Assembly (NCBI RefSeq): GCF_000515255.1
Contig: NZ_KI911559.1
Coordinates: 2,064,824 to 2,128,823, forward strand
Reading direction: 5' to 3'
DNA length: 64,000 nt
Origin: Rhodovibrio salinarum DSM 9154
Lineage (GTDB): Bacteria; Pseudomonadota; Alphaproteobacteria; Kiloniellales; Rhodovibrionaceae
Made by a program: the position numbers and the translations under genes. Shown piece after piece: positions 1 through 9,836 of the stretch. Within the stretch, counting starts at the first letter, position 1. Every line of letters starts with the position of its first letter. The notes below the pieces were generated by a model. That model ran no database searches, was not told the DNA's origin, and was given only the letters and a program-made list of their open reading frames with translations.

Positions 1-252
1 CATCAGCGCGAGGTACATCGCCGCGTAGACCGCCGTGCCCATCGTCAGGCAGAAGCCGGCCAGGGCCGGCCAGCGTGTGCGGTCCGGAAGCTCGAACCGA
101 AATAGCGGGATCAGCGCCAGGGCCAGAATCGCCGAGCGCAGTGCGGCGAAGGCGAACGGCGGGAAGTGGCCGACGCCCAGCTTGCCGACAACGTAGGCGC
201 TGCCAAAGACGGCCATGATCAGGATCACGGAGAGGAGGTCGCGCGGGGCCAT
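1..252 (-). CDS. DMT/EamA-family permease, N-terminal part
   Basis: The gene runs off the left edge of the window; only the first 84 codons are present, starting at an ATG whose complement lies at 250-252. The visible part begins MAPRDLLSVILIMAVFGSAY and contains about three hydrophobic segments (residues 7-22, 33-50 and 64-84) with short charged loops. This is the pattern of the first half of an EamA-domain drug/metabolite exporter of the inner membrane. The Gly-Ser-Ala-Tyr and Lys-Leu-Gly motifs after helix 1 are typical of that family. The substrate cannot be inferred. It diverges from the ugp operon. Confidence 0.75.
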   Translation of the reverse strand, partial: MAPRDLLSVILIMAVFGSAYVVGKLGVGHFPPFAFAALRSAILALALIPLFRFELPDRTRWPALAGFCLTMGTAVYAAMYLALM

Positions 253-474
253 GGGCGCGCAGACTAGAGGGTATGGGCGGCGGCGTCCCGAGTTGTCTCG
301 CGCCGCGGCGGTGCGAACCATGGCTGAAACAGAAGCTTCACATGTCTGAAACCAAGCTGTCCTGCGGGCCGGCCTAGCTTCCGCCTCGTTCGCTATCCGG
401 GTGCTGCGCAAAGGGGGCGGGTATTTTGGGTGCCCGAAACCCGCGCTTAGTGTTACACGAGCATGGGCTCAAAA

Positions 475-502
475 CACATAAGATGCGCCCGCATCACATA
501 AG
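475..502 (+). promoter_or_regulatory. Candidate operator/leader repeat upstream of ugpB
   Basis: The 8-mer CACATAAG occurs at 475-482 and again at 495-502, exactly 20 bases apart. Between the copies lies a perfect 12-base palindrome, ATGCGCCCGCAT (483-494). The second repeat runs straight into the ugpB Shine-Dalgarno sequence (AGGGAGG, 501-507). Seen directly; a role as operator or translational control element is inferred. It does not resemble a Pho box well. Confidence 0.35.
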
Positions 503-516
503 GGAGGACTCGAGGG

Positions 517-1842
517 ATGCGCACTTCAAAGCGTTGGCTTGCCGCGTTGACGACCACCGCCATCGTCGGCGTTGCGAGCGCCGCGCAGGCGGAGCCGATT
601 ACCATCGAATTCTGGCATGGCCTGGGCGGTGATACCGGCAAGGCGCTGGAGAAGATTACCGACGGCTTCAACGAGAGCCAGGACGCCTATCAGATCAAGC
701 CGGTCTACAAGGGCAACTACACCGAAACGATGACCGCGGCGATCTCCGCGTTCCGCGCGCAGGAGCAGCCGGCGATCGTGCAGGTGTTCGAGGTCGGCAC
801 GGCGACCATGATGAACGCTGAGGGCGCGATCTACCCGGTCCACCAGCTGATGGATGACCAGGACGTGGCGTTCGACGAGGACGATTACATCCCCGCCGTC
901 GCCTCGTACTACACGACGACCGACGGCGAGATGCTCTCGATGCCGTTCAACAGCTCCTCGCCGGTGATGTGGTACAACAAGGACGCCTTCGAGGCTGCCG
1001 GGCTGGACCCGAACCAGCCGCCCGAGACCTGGAGCGAGGTCGCCGAGTATTCCCGCAAGATCATGGACAACGGCTACGAGTGCGGCTTCTCGATCGGCTG
1101 GCAGTCCTGGGTCGCCATCGAGAACTTCTCGGCCTGGCACAACAGCCCGATCGGCACCAAGCAGAACGGCTTCGGCGGTCTGGATACCGAGCTGGTGTTC
1201 AACAACGATCTGGTGACCCGGCACATCGCCGACCTGCGCGAGTGGCAGCAGGAGGGGATCTTCCAGTACGGCGGTCGCCGCGGCGAGAGCCTGCCGATGT
1301 TCATCAATGGCAAGTGCGCCATGTGGCTGAACTCCTCGGCGTATTATGGCGGGATCAAATCGCAGGCCGACTTCGAGTTCGGCCAGGCGTTCCTGCCGCA
1401 TTACGCCGACGTCGAGGACGCGCCGCAGAACTCGATCATCGGGGGCGCGACGCTGTGGGTGCTGCGCGGCAAGGATAACGAGCAGTACCAGGGCGTGGCC
1501 CGTTTCTTCGATTACCTCTCCCAGCCGGAGGTGCAGTTCACCTGGCACCAGGACACCGGGTACGTCCCGATCACTACCGCGGCGTACGAGCTGGCCCAGG
1601 AGGAGGGGTACTACGAGGAGAACCCGGGCACCGATACCGCGATCAAGCAGTTAAGCCTGAACGAGCCGACCCCGAACTCGAAGGGGCTGCGGTTCGGCAA
1701 CTTCGTGCAGATCCGCGACGTCATCAACGAGGAGCTCGAGGCGGTCTGGTCCGGCGACAAGTCGGCCGAGGACGCCCTCGATTCCGCGGTTGAGCGCGGC
1801 AACCAGCTGCTCCGCAAGTTCGAGCGTCAGAACGCGAGCTAA
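517..1842 (+). CDS. ugpB: sn-glycerol-3-phosphate ABC transporter, periplasmic binding protein UgpB
   Basis: A 441-residue binding protein of family 1 that captures sn-glycerol-3-phosphate or glycerophosphodiesters in the periplasm for import by UgpAEC. Residues 1-25 form a Sec signal peptide ending in AQA. The mature protein starts EPITIEFWHGLGGDTGKALE, the characteristic UgpB beginning, and later carries the family segments YKGNYTETMTAAISAFRA and FNSSSPVMWYNKDAFEAAGL. The chosen ATG has a strong Shine-Dalgarno site (AGGGAGG) nine bases upstream. It is the first gene of a four-gene ugpBAEC operon with no glycerophosphodiesterase gene attached. A 162-base spacer with two stem-loops separates it from ugpA. 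Confidence 0.95.
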   Translation: MRTSKRWLAALTTTAIVGVASAAQAEPITIEFWHGLGGDTGKALEKITDGFNESQDAYQIKPVYKGNYTETMTAAISAFRAQEQPAIVQVFEVGTATMMNAEGAIYPVHQLMDDQDVAFDEDDYIPAVASYYTTTDGEMLSMPFNSSSPVMWYNKDAFEAAGLDPNQPPETWSEVAEYSRKIMDNGYECGFSIGWQSWVAIENFSAWHNSPIGTKQNGFGGLDTELVFNNDLVTRHIADLREWQQEGIFQYGGRRGESLPMFINGKCAMWLNSSAYYGGIKSQADFEFGQAFLPHYADVEDAPQNSIIGGATLWVLRGKDNEQYQGVARFFDYLSQPEVQFTWHQDTGYVPITTAAYELAQEEGYYEENPGTDTAIKQLSLNEPTPNSKGLRFGNFVQIRDVINEELEAVWSGDKSAEDALDSAVERGNQLLRKFERQNAS

Positions 1843-1865
1843 CGCCGTTCCACGTACGCGGATGA

Positions 1866-1899
1866 GCGCCCGCATGGCCAGCTACGGTCGTGCGGGCGC
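1866..1899 (+). promoter_or_regulatory. Stem-loop in ugpB-ugpA spacer
   Basis: A perfect 9-bp stem (GCGCCCGCA at 1866-1874 pairs with TGCGGGCGC at 1891-1899) lies 24 bases after the ugpB stop codon and is not followed by a T run. A second, weaker stem (CCTCTCT, 1942-1948, with AGAGAGG, 1959-1965) follows. Such structures after binding-protein genes commonly stabilise the upstream message or partly terminate it, giving more binding protein than permease. That role is inferred. Confidence 0.5.
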
Positions 1900-2004
1900 G
1901 TCCCGCTTCGAGGGTTCGGGGTAGGTCCGTGTCGGTAGCTTCCTCTCTGCCGTAAGGGAGAGAGGGCACATCCTTTCGCGCGATCATTCATTTCCACGGG
2001 CGCC

Positions 2005-2892
2005 ATGCTCAAACGTGTTCACTTCAAGCACCCGGTGTTGCCCTACCTGCTGGTTGCCCCGCAGCTTGCGGTCACGCTGGTCTTTTTCATCTGGCCGGCC
2101 GGGCAGGCCCTCTGGCAGTCGATGTTGGTGGAGGACGCCTTCGGCCTCTCGACCGAGTTTGTCTGGTTCGAGAACTACCTCGCCCTGCTGTCCGACCCGC
2201 AGTACCTGAATTCGATCAAGGTGACGGTGGTCTTCACGGTCTCGGTCACGGCGCTCGGTATCGGCTCGGGCTTGTTTCTGGCGAGCATGGCCGACCGGGT
2301 GATCCGTTTCGCCACCGGTTACCGGACGTTGCTGATCACCCCGTATGCCGTGGCGCCGGCGGTTGCGGGCGTGTTGTGGCTGTTCATGTTCAATCCCACC
2401 GTGGGTATCCTGGCCTATCTGATGCACGGCCTGGGGATCAGCTGGAACCCGCTGGTCAACGGGTCGGACGCGATGGTCATGGTGATCATCGCGGCGGCCT
2501 GGAAGCAGATCAGCTACAACTTCGTGTTCTTCCTGGCGGGGCTGCAGTCGATCCCGCGATCCCTGATCGAAGCGGCGGCGATCGACGGCGCGGGGCCGTT
2601 CCGGCGGTTCTGGACGGTGATTTTCCCGCTGCTCTCGCCGACCACTTTCTTCTTGATGGTGGTTAACCTCGTCTACGCCTTCTTCGAGACCTTCGCGACG
2701 ATCCATGCCACCACCTCCGGCGGGCCGGCGAATGCGACCAACATCATGGTCTACAAGGTCTACCGCGATGGTTTCGAAGGGCTCGATCTGGGGTCGTCGG
2801 CGGCGCAATCGGTGGTGCTGATGCTGATCGTGATCGCGCTTACGATCATCCAGTTCCGCTACGTCGAAAAGCGCGTGGAATACGGGACGTGA
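2005..2892 (+). CDS. ugpA: sn-glycerol-3-phosphate ABC transporter permease UgpA
   Basis: A 295-residue inner-membrane permease of the MalF-like type with about six transmembrane helices. The coupling-helix (EAA) motif is [20 protein letters not shown] near residues 190-209. The N-terminal [26 protein letters not shown] is the usual UgpA first helix. It pairs with UgpE and contacts the UgpC dimer. The ATG at 2005 gives the family length; its ribosome site is poor, so translation may depend on the structured spacer upstream. ugpE follows after 13 bases. Confidence 0.94.
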   Translation: MLKRVHFKHPVLPYLLVAPQLAVTLVFFIWPAGQALWQSMLVEDAFGLSTEFVWFENYLALLSDPQYLNSIKVTVVFTVSVTALGIGSGLFLASMADRVIRFATGYRTLLITPYAVAPAVAGVLWLFMFNPTVGILAYLMHGLGISWNPLVNGSDAMVMVIIAAAWKQISYNFVFFLAGLQSIPRSLIEAAAIDGAGPFRRFWTVIFPLLSPTTFFLMVVNLVYAFFETFATIHATTSGGPANATNIMVYKVYRDGFEGLDLGSSAAQSVVLMLIVIALTIIQFRYVEKRVEYGT

Positions 2893-2905
2893 GGGGCGCT
2901 GAACC

Positions 2906-3754
2906 ATGATCGAACGCCGCCGCGGTCTGACCATCTTCTCCCACGCCGTGCTGTGGGGCGGCATCCTGACCGTGATCCTCCCGGTCTATCTGGCCTTCGT
3001 CGCCTCGACGCACCCGCTGGAGGACGTGCTGAGCGCACCGATTCCGGTACTCCCGGGCGACCAGCTCATCGAGAACTATACGGCCGTGCTCACCGGCAGC
3101 GTCGCCAACTTCGGCAGCGCGCCGGTGCTGCTGCTGCTCGCCAACTCGCTGGTGATGGCGTTGGGAATCTCGATCGGCAAGATCGCTATTTCGGTGATCA
3201 GTGCCTATGCGATCGTCTATTTCCGCTTTCCCCTGCGCCCGCTGTTCTTCTGGTTGATCTTCGTCACCCTGATGCTGCCGGTCGAGGTGCGGATCATTCC
3301 GACCTACGAGGTCGCCGCCAATCTGTCGCTGCTGAACAGCTATCAGGGCTTGATCCTGCCGCTGATCGCCAGCGCCACCGCGACCTTCTTGTTCCGGCAG
3401 TTCTTCCTGACGATTCCCGATCAGATGCTGGAGGCGGCACGGATCGATGGCGCCGGGCCGATCCGCTTCTTTATCGACATCGTCCTGCCGCTGTCGCGCA
3501 CCAACATCGCCGCGCTGTTCGTGATCCTGTTTATCTACGGCTGGAACCAATACCTCTGGCCGCTTCTGATCACCACGGATCAGGACATGGGCACCATCGT
3601 GGTCGGCATCAGCAACCTGGTTCAGGTGACGGAGGCCGAGCCGCGCTGGCCCTACGTGATGGCGACCACGGTGTTGGCGCTGATTCCGCCGGTGGTGGTG
3701 ATCGTGCTGATGCAGCGGCAGTTCGTGCGCGGGCTGGTCGAACAGGAAAAGTAA
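2906..3754 (+). CDS. ugpE: sn-glycerol-3-phosphate ABC transporter permease UgpE
   Basis: A 282-residue MalG-like permease, partner of UgpA. It has six predicted membrane helices and the coupling motif [20 protein letters not shown] near residues 174-193. The [15 protein letters not shown] segment and the terminal [13 protein letters not shown] match the UgpE pattern, in which the extreme C terminus carries an RGLVxGxxK-like tail. The start ATG lies 13 bases after ugpA, consistent with coupled translation. It is followed after 26 bases by ugpC. Confidence 0.94.
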   Translation: MIERRRGLTIFSHAVLWGGILTVILPVYLAFVASTHPLEDVLSAPIPVLPGDQLIENYTAVLTGSVANFGSAPVLLLLANSLVMALGISIGKIAISVISAYAIVYFRFPLRPLFFWLIFVTLMLPVEVRIIPTYEVAANLSLLNSYQGLILPLIASATATFLFRQFFLTIPDQMLEAARIDGAGPIRFFIDIVLPLSRTNIAALFVILFIYGWNQYLWPLLITTDQDMGTIVVGISNLVQVTEAEPRWPYVMATTVLALIPPVVVIVLMQRQFVRGLVEQEK

Positions 3755-3780
3755 CCCTACCCAACGCTTGGATTACGTGA

Positions 3781-4872
3781 GTGAACGCCATGGGCGAAAT
3801 CGGTATCCGCGAGGTCCGCAAAAGCTTCGGCAAGACGCCGGTGATCCACGGGATCGACCTGGACGTCGCCGACGGCGAGTTCATCGTCGTGGTCGGCCCG
3901 TCCGGCTGCGGCAAGTCCACGCTTCTGCGCATGGTTGCCGGGTTGGAGGAGATTTCGCAGGGCGAGATCTCGATCGCCGGCAAGCGCGTCAACGAACTGG
4001 AACCCAAGGAGCGCGGCATCGCGATGGTGTTCCAGAACTACGCGCTCTATCCGCACATGAGCGTCTACGCCAACATGGCCTACGGCCTGAAGATCGCCCG
4101 CAAGTCGAAGGACGAGATCGACCGCCGGGTGCAGGAGGCCGCGCGGATCCTCGCGATCCAGGACTATCTGGAACGCCGGCCGGGCCAGCTGTCCGGTGGG
4201 CAGCGTCAGCGGGTGGCGATGGGCCGGGCGATCGTGCGCGATCCCAGCGTGTTCCTGTTCGACGAGCCGCTATCCAACCTGGACGCCAAGCTGCGCGTGC
4301 AGATGCGCCTGGAGATCAAGCAACTGCAGCGCCGTCTGGGCACCACCTCGCTCTATGTCACCCACGACCAGGTGGAGGCGATGACGCTGGCCGACCGCTT
4401 GGTGGTGATGAATGGCGGAGTCGCCGAACAGATCGACACCCCGCTGGAAGTCTATCAACGCCCGGCGACCCGCTTCGTGGCCGGTTTCATCGGATCCCCG
4501 GCGATGAACTTCCTGGACGCCGAGGTCGCCGATGGCGGCGACGTCCGTCTCGCCTCGATGGCTCAGCCGCTGGCCCGCCACCACAGCCTCGCCAACCATG
4601 CCGGCCGGTCGGTGACGCTGGGCGTACGCCCGGAGCACATCCGCCCGACCGTGAACGGCGAGTCGCCGGGCTTTCAACTATCGGTCGATCTCGTCGAGAC
4701 CCTGGGCGCCGACACCCTGGCCCACGGCCGGGTCGACGACACGCCGCACGAACTGACCGCCCGTCTGCCGGGCACGCACCAGGTGGCGGAAGGCGACCGC
4801 GTGCCGTTGATGGTCGAACCGGAGTCGCTGCACCTGTTCGACCGCGACAGCGGCCAGCGGCTGGCGGGGTAG
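3781..4872 (+). CDS. ugpC: sn-glycerol-3-phosphate ABC transporter ATPase UgpC
   Basis: A 363-residue importer ATPase of the MalK/UgpC family that powers UgpAE as a homodimer. All catalytic elements are standard: Walker [11 protein letters not shown]-loop [12 protein letters not shown], signature LSGGQ, Walker B FLFDEP with catalytic Glu, D-loop SNLDAKLR and H-loop VTHDQ. The C-terminal third is a TOBE-type regulatory domain (GVRPEHIRP). The GTG at 3781 is the start used here; an ATG three codons later (3790) is equally possible. It provides a standard ATPase for comparison with the two degenerate ATPases near 39-40 kb. Confidence 0.94.
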   Translation: MNAMGEIGIREVRKSFGKTPVIHGIDLDVADGEFIVVVGPSGCGKSTLLRMVAGLEEISQGEISIAGKRVNELEPKERGIAMVFQNYALYPHMSVYANMAYGLKIARKSKDEIDRRVQEAARILAIQDYLERRPGQLSGGQRQRVAMGRAIVRDPSVFLFDEPLSNLDAKLRVQMRLEIKQLQRRLGTTSLYVTHDQVEAMTLADRLVVMNGGVAEQIDTPLEVYQRPATRFVAGFIGSPAMNFLDAEVADGGDVRLASMAQPLARHHSLANHAGRSVTLGVRPEHIRPTVNGESPGFQLSVDLVETLGADTLAHGRVDDTPHELTARLPGTHQVAEGDRVPLMVEPESLHLFDRDSGQRLAG

Positions 4873-5075
4873 GGGGCATCCGCGCGACTGGAACCGCGTT
4901 TGCATCGCCGACTCCATGGCGTGCATGCGGGCTGTATTAGCTTCGTTGTTTTCGTCGCGATCGAGACTGCAGAGTCGCGTGAACCCGGCAACGATATCCA
5001 CATTGCACAGTCTAGGGTTTTGGCGGCTTCGCGCGGGTTGTGCACCGTATTCACGTTTTCCACAAGAAGGGTGCC

Positions 5076-5089
5076 CCACGATCTTGTGG
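5076..5089 (+). promoter_or_regulatory. Possible NrdR-like box
   Basis: The imperfect palindrome CCACGATCTTGTGG overlaps the upstream edge of the promoter at 5090-5118. It resembles the NrdR box pattern of CAC/GTG arms around an AT-containing centre, and NrdR boxes normally sit over ribonucleotide reductase promoters. The match is incomplete and only one box is evident, whereas NrdR usually binds two. Treat as tentative. Confidence 0.3.
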
Positions 5090-5118
5090 TTGACACCAGT
5101 GGCAGCGCTACAGATAGT
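5090..5118 (+). promoter_or_regulatory. Sigma-70-type promoter before the small ORF and nrdJ
   Basis: A perfect -35 hexamer TTGACA (5090-5095) is followed after 17 bases by GATAGT (5113-5118), a 4/6 match to the -10 consensus. Transcription would start near 5125, about 33 bases before the ATG of the 56-residue ORF, and could continue into nrdJ. Confidence 0.55.
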
Positions 5119-5157
5119 GCTCAGTACAGTTTGTGCCGCTGTGAAGGGATACGGGTG

Positions 5158-5328
5158 ATGGCGACGAACCCACCGAAAGGCGACGGTAAGCGCAACGGTG
5201 CGGTGCGCGGACGCTCGCAGGTTCAACATCCCGATGGACGGTGGACAAAGCGAGACACAGAGACTGGCCGGTTCATGGACCGGAAGTCCGACAACAAGCC
5301 TTTCAAAGGTGTCCGGCGCGAGAAATAG
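5158..5328 (+). CDS. Small conserved basic protein of unknown function
   Basis: A 56-residue protein, MATNPPKGDGKRNGAVRGRS onward, ending PFKGVRREK. It is highly charged, lacks Cys and hydrophobic segments, and is probably soluble and partly disordered. I recognise the pattern (RSQVxxPxxxxWTKRDTxTGRFMDxK...FKGVRREK) as a small protein conserved across many proteobacteria without assigned function; the recognition is from memory, not a search. The ATG is 33 bases after the predicted transcription start. The reading frame is open further upstream, but that part has no protein-like composition. nrdJ begins 100 bases downstream. Confidence 0.75.
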   Translation: MATNPPKGDGKRNGAVRGRSQVQHPDGRWTKRDTETGRFMDRKSDNKPFKGVRREK

Positions 5329-5428
5329 GCCGACACCAACAATGGACAATCTGACTTCCTAACCGGCGGGAAATGGGTTTTCCGCGGCACGGGTGGAGTC
5401 TGTCTTTTAGACCGGGGGTACAGGAGCA

Positions 5429-8400
5429 ATGAGGATCCAGCGCCGCTTCACCGAGGCCGGGCAGGATGTCTACGAGTCGATCGGTTTCCGCGAGACGTCG
5501 AGCGAGATTCGGAACCCGGACGGCTCGGTCGTGTTCCAGGCCGAACGTGTCGAGGTGCCCGAGCACTGGAGCCAGGTCGCCAGCGACATCCTGGCCCAGA
5601 AGTATTTCCGCAAGGCCGGCGTGCCGGCAGCCACCAAGGCGGTCGAGGAAACCTCGGTGCCGTCCTGGCTGTGGCGCCGCGTGCCGGACGAGCAGGCGCT
5701 GGAGTCCGTCCCGGCCGAGCAGCGCTACGGCGGGGAGACGAGCGCCCGCCAGGTGTTCGACCGGCTGGCCGGCACCTGGACCTACTGGGGCTGGCAGGGC
5801 GGCTATTTCGACGGCGAGGAGGACGCGCGCGCCTTCTTCGACGAGATGCGCTTCATGCTGGCCAACCAGATGGCCGCGCCGAACAGCCCGCAGTGGTTCA
5901 ACACCGGTCTGCACTGGGCCTACGGCATCGACGGGCCGAGCCAGGGCCACTACTACGTCGACTACAAGACCGGTCAGGTGAAGCCCTCGGACAGCGCCTA
6001 CGAGCGTCCGCAGCCGCACGCCTGCTTCATCCAGTCGGTCAACGACGATCTGGTGAACGACAACGGCATCATGGACCTGTGGGTCCGTGAGGCGCGCCTG
6101 TTCAAGTATGGCTCCGGCACCGGCACGAACTTCTCCAAGCTGCGCGGTTCCGGCGAGCGGCTGGCCGGTGGCGGCAAGTCGTCCGGTCTGATGTCCTTCC
6201 TGAAGATCGGCGACCGGGCGGCCGGCGCGATCAAGTCCGGCGGCACCACGCGCCGGGCGGCCAAGATGGTCACGGTCGACATCGATCACCCGGACATCGA
6301 GGAGTACATCGACTGGAAGGTCGTCGAGGAGCAGAAGGTCGCTGCCCTGGTCGCTGGCTCCAAGGCCGCGCGCAAGCACATGAGCGAGGTCATGGAGGCG
6401 ATCAACGTCGCCCGCGACCACGGCGAGGCGGCGTTCGATCCCAAGCGCAATCCCGACCTCAAGAAGGCGATCAAGGACGCGCGCAAGTCGCACGTGCCGG
6501 AGAACTACGTCCAGCGCGTGATCCAGTTCGCGCGCCAGGGCTATACCCAGATCGCGTTCAAGACCTACGACACCGACTGGGACAGCGAGGCCTACCTGAC
6601 GGTCTCCGGCCAGAACTCCAACAACTCGGTGCGCCTGACCAACGGCTTCCTGGAGGCGGTCGCGAACGACGACGACTGGCACCTGACCAACCGGGTCGAC
6701 GGCTCGGTCGTGAAGACCGTCAAGGCGCGCGAGCTGTGGGAGAAGATCGGGTATAGCGCCTGGGCCTGCGCCGATCCGGGGCTGCAGTACGACAGCACGA
6801 TCAACGAGTGGCACACCTGCCCGAACTCCGGGCGGATCAACGCCTCCAACCCGTGCTCGGAATACATGTTCCTGGACGATACGGCGTGCAACCTGGCGTC
6901 GCTAAACCTGATGCAGTTCCGCCACGCCGACGGCTCGTTCGACGTCGAGAGCTACGAGCATGCCGTGCGGCTGTGGACCATGGTGCTCGAGATCTCGGTG
7001 CTGATGGCGCAGTTCCCCTCCGAGGAGATCGCGCGCCTGTCCTACGAGTACCGCACCCTGGGCCTCGGCTTCGCCAACCTGGGCGGGCTGCTGATGGCCA
7101 ACGGCCTGTCCTACGACAGTGACGAAGGCCGGGCGTTCGCCGGCGCGCTGTCGGCGGTGATGACCGGCGTCGCTTACCGCACCAGCGCGGAGATGGCGGG
7201 CGAGCTGGGTGCCTTCCCGGGCTATGCCCAGAACCGCGAGCCGATGCTGCGGGTGATGCGCAACCACCGCCGGGCCGCCCATGGCGAGAGCCAGGGCTAC
7301 GAAGGCCTGTCGATGGCCCCGGTCGCGCTCGACCTGGCGAACGTGCCGACCGCCGATCTGGCCGAGGCGGCCAAGCGTTCCTGGGACGCGGCGGTGCAAC
7401 TCGGCGAGCAGTACGGCTACCGCAACGCCCAGGCGACCGTGGTCGCGCCGACCGGCACGATCGGCCTGGTGATGGACTGCGACACCACCGGCATCGAGCC
7501 CGACTTCGCGCTGGTGAAGTTCAAGAAGCTGGCCGGCGGGGGCTACTTCAAGATCATCAACCGCACCGTGCCGGAGGCGCTGCAGACGCTGGGCTACGAC
7601 GACGGCCAGGTGGAAGACATCATCCGCTACGCGGTCGGCCACGGCACGCTGCAGGACGCGCCCTACGTCAACCACGAGAGCCTGAAGCAGCTCGGCTTCA
7701 CCCAGGCCGCGCTGGAGGCGGTGGAGAGCGCGCTTGCGAGCGCGTTCGACATCAAGTTCGCCTTCAACAAGTGGACCCTGGGCGAGGAGTTCTGCACCAA
7801 GGTGCTGGGCTTCGAGCAGGCGCAGCTGAACGACTTCAGCTTCGACATGCTGCAGGCGCTCGGCTTCACACGCGATCAGGTCGACGCCGCTAACACCTAC
7901 TGCTGTGGCGCCATGACGCTGGAGGGTGCGCCACACCTGAAGGTCAGCCACTATTCCGTGTTCGACTGCGCCAACCCCTGTGGGCGCAAGGGCACCCGGG
8001 CGCTGTCGGTTGAGAGCCACATCCGGATGATGGCGGCGTCGCAACCGTTCATCTCGGGCGCGATCTCCAAGACGATCAACATGCCTCACAAGGCCGGCGT
8101 GGAGGATTGCAAGGACGCCTACATGCTGTCCTGGCGCCTGGGGCTGAAGGCGAACGCGCTGTACCGCGACGGCTCCAAGCTGTCGCAGCCGCTGTCCAGC
8201 GTGATGGCTGACACCGACCTCGACGACGTCGACGAGGAAGTCGAGGAGATCGCCGAGGCGCCGACCGCGCAGAAGGCCGAGCAGGTCGCCGAGCGCGTGG
8301 TCGAGCGGATCGTCGAGAAGCGCGCCCAGCGCGAGCGTCTGCCCGACCGGCGCAAGGGCTACATCCAGAAGGCGGTGGTCGGCGGCCACAAGCTCTACCT

Positions 8401-9136
8401 GCACACCGGCGAGTACGACGATGGCAGCCTGGGCGAGGTGTTCATCGACATGCACAAGGAGGGCGCGGCCTTCCGCTCACTGATGAACAATTTCGCGATC
8501 GCGATCTCGATCGGCCTGCAGTACGGCGTGCCACTGGAGGAGTACGTCGACGCCTACACCTTCACCCGCTTCGAGCCGGCCGGCGGCGTGCAGGGCAACG
8601 ACCGGATCAAGTTCGCCACCTCGCTGCTCGACTACATCTTCCGCGAACTGGCGATCTCCTATCTGGGCCGCGACGACCTGGCCCACGTGGGCGGCGACCA
8701 GACGGCGCCGGACGAGCTCGGCCGGGGCGAGGCGGAAAGCCAGCGCGAGCAGGTGGCGGAGACGGTTCGCCGCTACGCCTCGACCGGCTACGTCCGCTCC
8801 TCGCTGCTGGTCTACGACGGCGGCCGCGGGGCCCAGGCAACCGGCACCGACGGGGCCGTGGCCGAGGCTCAGGGCGCCACGACCTACGCCGCGACCCGCG
8901 AGACGGTGAGCGCCAGCACCCAGACGGTCACCACCGCCAGCCGTGGCGCCGCCAATGCGGCACTCGTCGAGGAGCCGGTCAGCGAAGCCGGGGAGAAGAA
9001 CCGCGAGCGTGCCATGCAGGCCCGCCTCAAGGGCTACGAAGGCGACGCCTGCGGTTCCTGCGGCAACTTCACCCTGGTGCGCAACGGCACCTGCATGAAG
9101 TGCGACACCTGCGGCTCGACGAGCGGGTGTAGCTGA
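5429..9136 (+). CDS. nrdJ: Adenosylcobalamin-dependent ribonucleotide reductase (class II)
   Basis: A 1235-residue cytoplasmic enzyme that reduces ribonucleotides to deoxyribonucleotides using adenosylcobalamin to generate the radical. The N-terminal region covers residues 1-150. The ten-stranded barrel follows, with the active-site stretch [20 protein letters not shown] near 470 and the APTGTIG loop near 680. The C terminus carries a Cys-rich tail, CGSCGNF...[13 protein letters not shown], which supplies the redox-active and zinc-binding thiols. The length is normal for the long alphaproteobacterial NrdJ form, so no intein is needed to explain it. No class I genes lie nearby. The ATG follows a GGAG ribosome site. 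Confidence 0.96.
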   Translation: MRIQRRFTEAGQDVYESIGFRETSSEIRNPDGSVVFQAERVEVPEHWSQVASDILAQKYFRKAGVPAATKAVEETSVPSWLWRRVPDEQALESVPAEQRYGGETSARQVFDRLAGTWTYWGWQGGYFDGEEDARAFFDEMRFMLANQMAAPNSPQWFNTGLHWAYGIDGPSQGHYYVDYKTGQVKPSDSAYERPQPHACFIQSVNDDLVNDNGIMDLWVREARLFKYGSGTGTNFSKLRGSGERLAGGGKSSGLMSFLKIGDRAAGAIKSGGTTRRAAKMVTVDIDHPDIEEYIDWKVVEEQKVAALVAGSKAARKHMSEVMEAINVARDHGEAAFDPKRNPDLKKAIKDARKSHVPENYVQRVIQFARQGYTQIAFKTYDTDWDSEAYLTVSGQNSNNSVRLTNGFLEAVANDDDWHLTNRVDGSVVKTVKARELWEKIGYSAWACADPGLQYDSTINEWHTCPNSGRINASNPCSEYMFLDDTACNLASLNLMQFRHADGSFDVESYEHAVRLWTMVLEISVLMAQFPSEEIARLSYEYRTLGLGFANLGGLLMANGLSYDSDEGRAFAGALSAVMTGVAYRTSAEMAGELGAFPGYAQNREPMLRVMRNHRRAAHGESQGYEGLSMAPVALDLANVPTADLAEAAKRSWDAAVQLGEQYGYRNAQATVVAPTGTIGLVMDCDTTGIEPDFALVKFKKLAGGGYFKIINRTVPEALQTLGYDDGQVEDIIRYAVGHGTLQDAPYVNHESLKQLGFTQAALEAVESALASAFDIKFAFNKWTLGEEFCTKVLGFEQAQLNDFSFDMLQALGFTRDQVDAANTYCCGAMTLEGAPHLKVSHYSVFDCANPCGRKGTRALSVESHIRMMAASQPFISGAISKTINMPHKAGVEDCKDAYMLSWRLGLKANALYRDGSKLSQPLSSVMADTDLDDVDEEVEEIAEAPTAQKAEQVAERVVERIVEKRAQRERLPDRRKGYIQKAVVGGHKLYLHTGEYDDGSLGEVFIDMHKEGAAFRSLMNNFAIAISIGLQYGVPLEEYVDAYTFTRFEPAGGVQGNDRIKFATSLLDYIFRELAISYLGRDDLAHVGGDQTAPDELGRGEAESQREQVAETVRRYASTGYVRSSLLVYDGGRGAQATGTDGAVAEAQGATTYAATRETVSASTQTVTTASRGAANAALVEEPVSEAGEKNRERAMQARLKGYEGDACGSCGNFTLVRNGTCMKCDTCGSTSGCS

Positions 9137-9160
9137 GGCCGCTTTCGCTAGGTCCGCAAC

Positions 9161-9237
9161 GGCGCGAGGTTTGTCCTCAAGCGGCGTTGCGGACTGCCTC
9201 ACTTCACAAGTGGCGCGAGGTTTATCCGCAGCGGCAT
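9161..9237 (+). repeat. Imperfect 51-bp-spaced direct repeat
   Basis: GGCGCGAGGTTTGTCCTCAA at 9161-9180 recurs as GGCGCGAGGTTTATCCGCAG at 9212-9231, offset by exactly 51 bases. In the frame of the downstream kinase remnant the copies read REVCPQ and REVYPQ. This suggests an in-frame duplication within decaying coding DNA between nrdJ and the kinase fragment. Confidence 0.6.
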
Positions 9238-9735
9238 CTGAAATGTCGTCAACCGAATCTGCGGTACGGCCTAGGTCACAATCCCCCGGACATCGGCTGG
9301 TTGCTGGCCCGCTACCGCGAAGCGCGCGCGGCGTTGGAGGCGGCGGGCGTGGGCCACGTTCCCTGCATGAACGACACGTTGGCCGGCAACTTCATGCTGA
9401 ACGACCGCCAGGAGATCATGCTGGTCGATTTCGAGTACGCCTCCAACAATGATCCCTTTTACGAGCTTGGGCTTTGGTTCGGCGAGATGTTCTTCCCGCC
9501 GGAGATCGAGGCGGAGCTGTTGGAGGAGTATTTCGGACGTCTCGACCCGCAGATCGAGGCGCGGGTCTGGATCGGCAAGGCGCTGGCCGACATGAAGTGG
9601 TCGACCTGGGCGATGGTGCAGAGCTGCGTCTCCAAGCTGGACTTCGATTTCCACAAGTACGGCGTCTGGAAGCACATGCGCGCCCGGCAGGTCATGCACG
9701 ATCCGCGCTGGGAGAGTTGGCTGCGCGCGGTCTGA
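9187..9735 (+). pseudogene. C-terminal fragment of a choline/aminoglycoside-type kinase
   Basis: The clear homology begins near 9289 (PPDIGWLLARYREARAALEA) and runs to the stop: the catalytic loop MNDTLAGNF, then the Mg-binding Asp in LVDFEYASNNDPFYELG, then a helical tail. This is the C-terminal lobe of a choline-kinase/APH-like enzyme. The whole N-terminal ATP-binding lobe of about 150 residues is missing, and the sequence upstream (from about 9140) does not resemble it. The catalytic-loop His (normally HND) is Met, codon 9367-9369. I call it a truncated, probably dead gene; a small functional protein cannot be excluded because the remaining 180 codons are open. Confidence 0.65.
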
Positions 9736-9836
9736 GCATGACCGGGCAAGAGGCCGCGACGCCCGTGGCCGGACTCTCTTCCGCTGCGGTCGGCAACATG
9801 CGCGGCGGCCTGAACATGGTGACCGTTGCCTCCTAG

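Noticed and set aside
526-1548. 340-codon open frame antisense to ugpB
   Set aside because: It is rich in Arg, Val and Leu with no known motif, and lies exactly opposite a clear ugpB gene. Long antisense frames are expected at this GC content.
6902-8455. 517-codon open frame antisense to nrdJ
   Set aside because: The composition (His, Arg and Val rich, with no domain) is that of a mirror frame of a GC-rich gene; nrdJ is certain on the other strand.
5429-9136. Intein or insertion in nrdJ suggested by the length of 1235 residues
   Set aside because: No intein splice motifs are seen, and long NrdJ proteins are normal in alphaproteobacteria.
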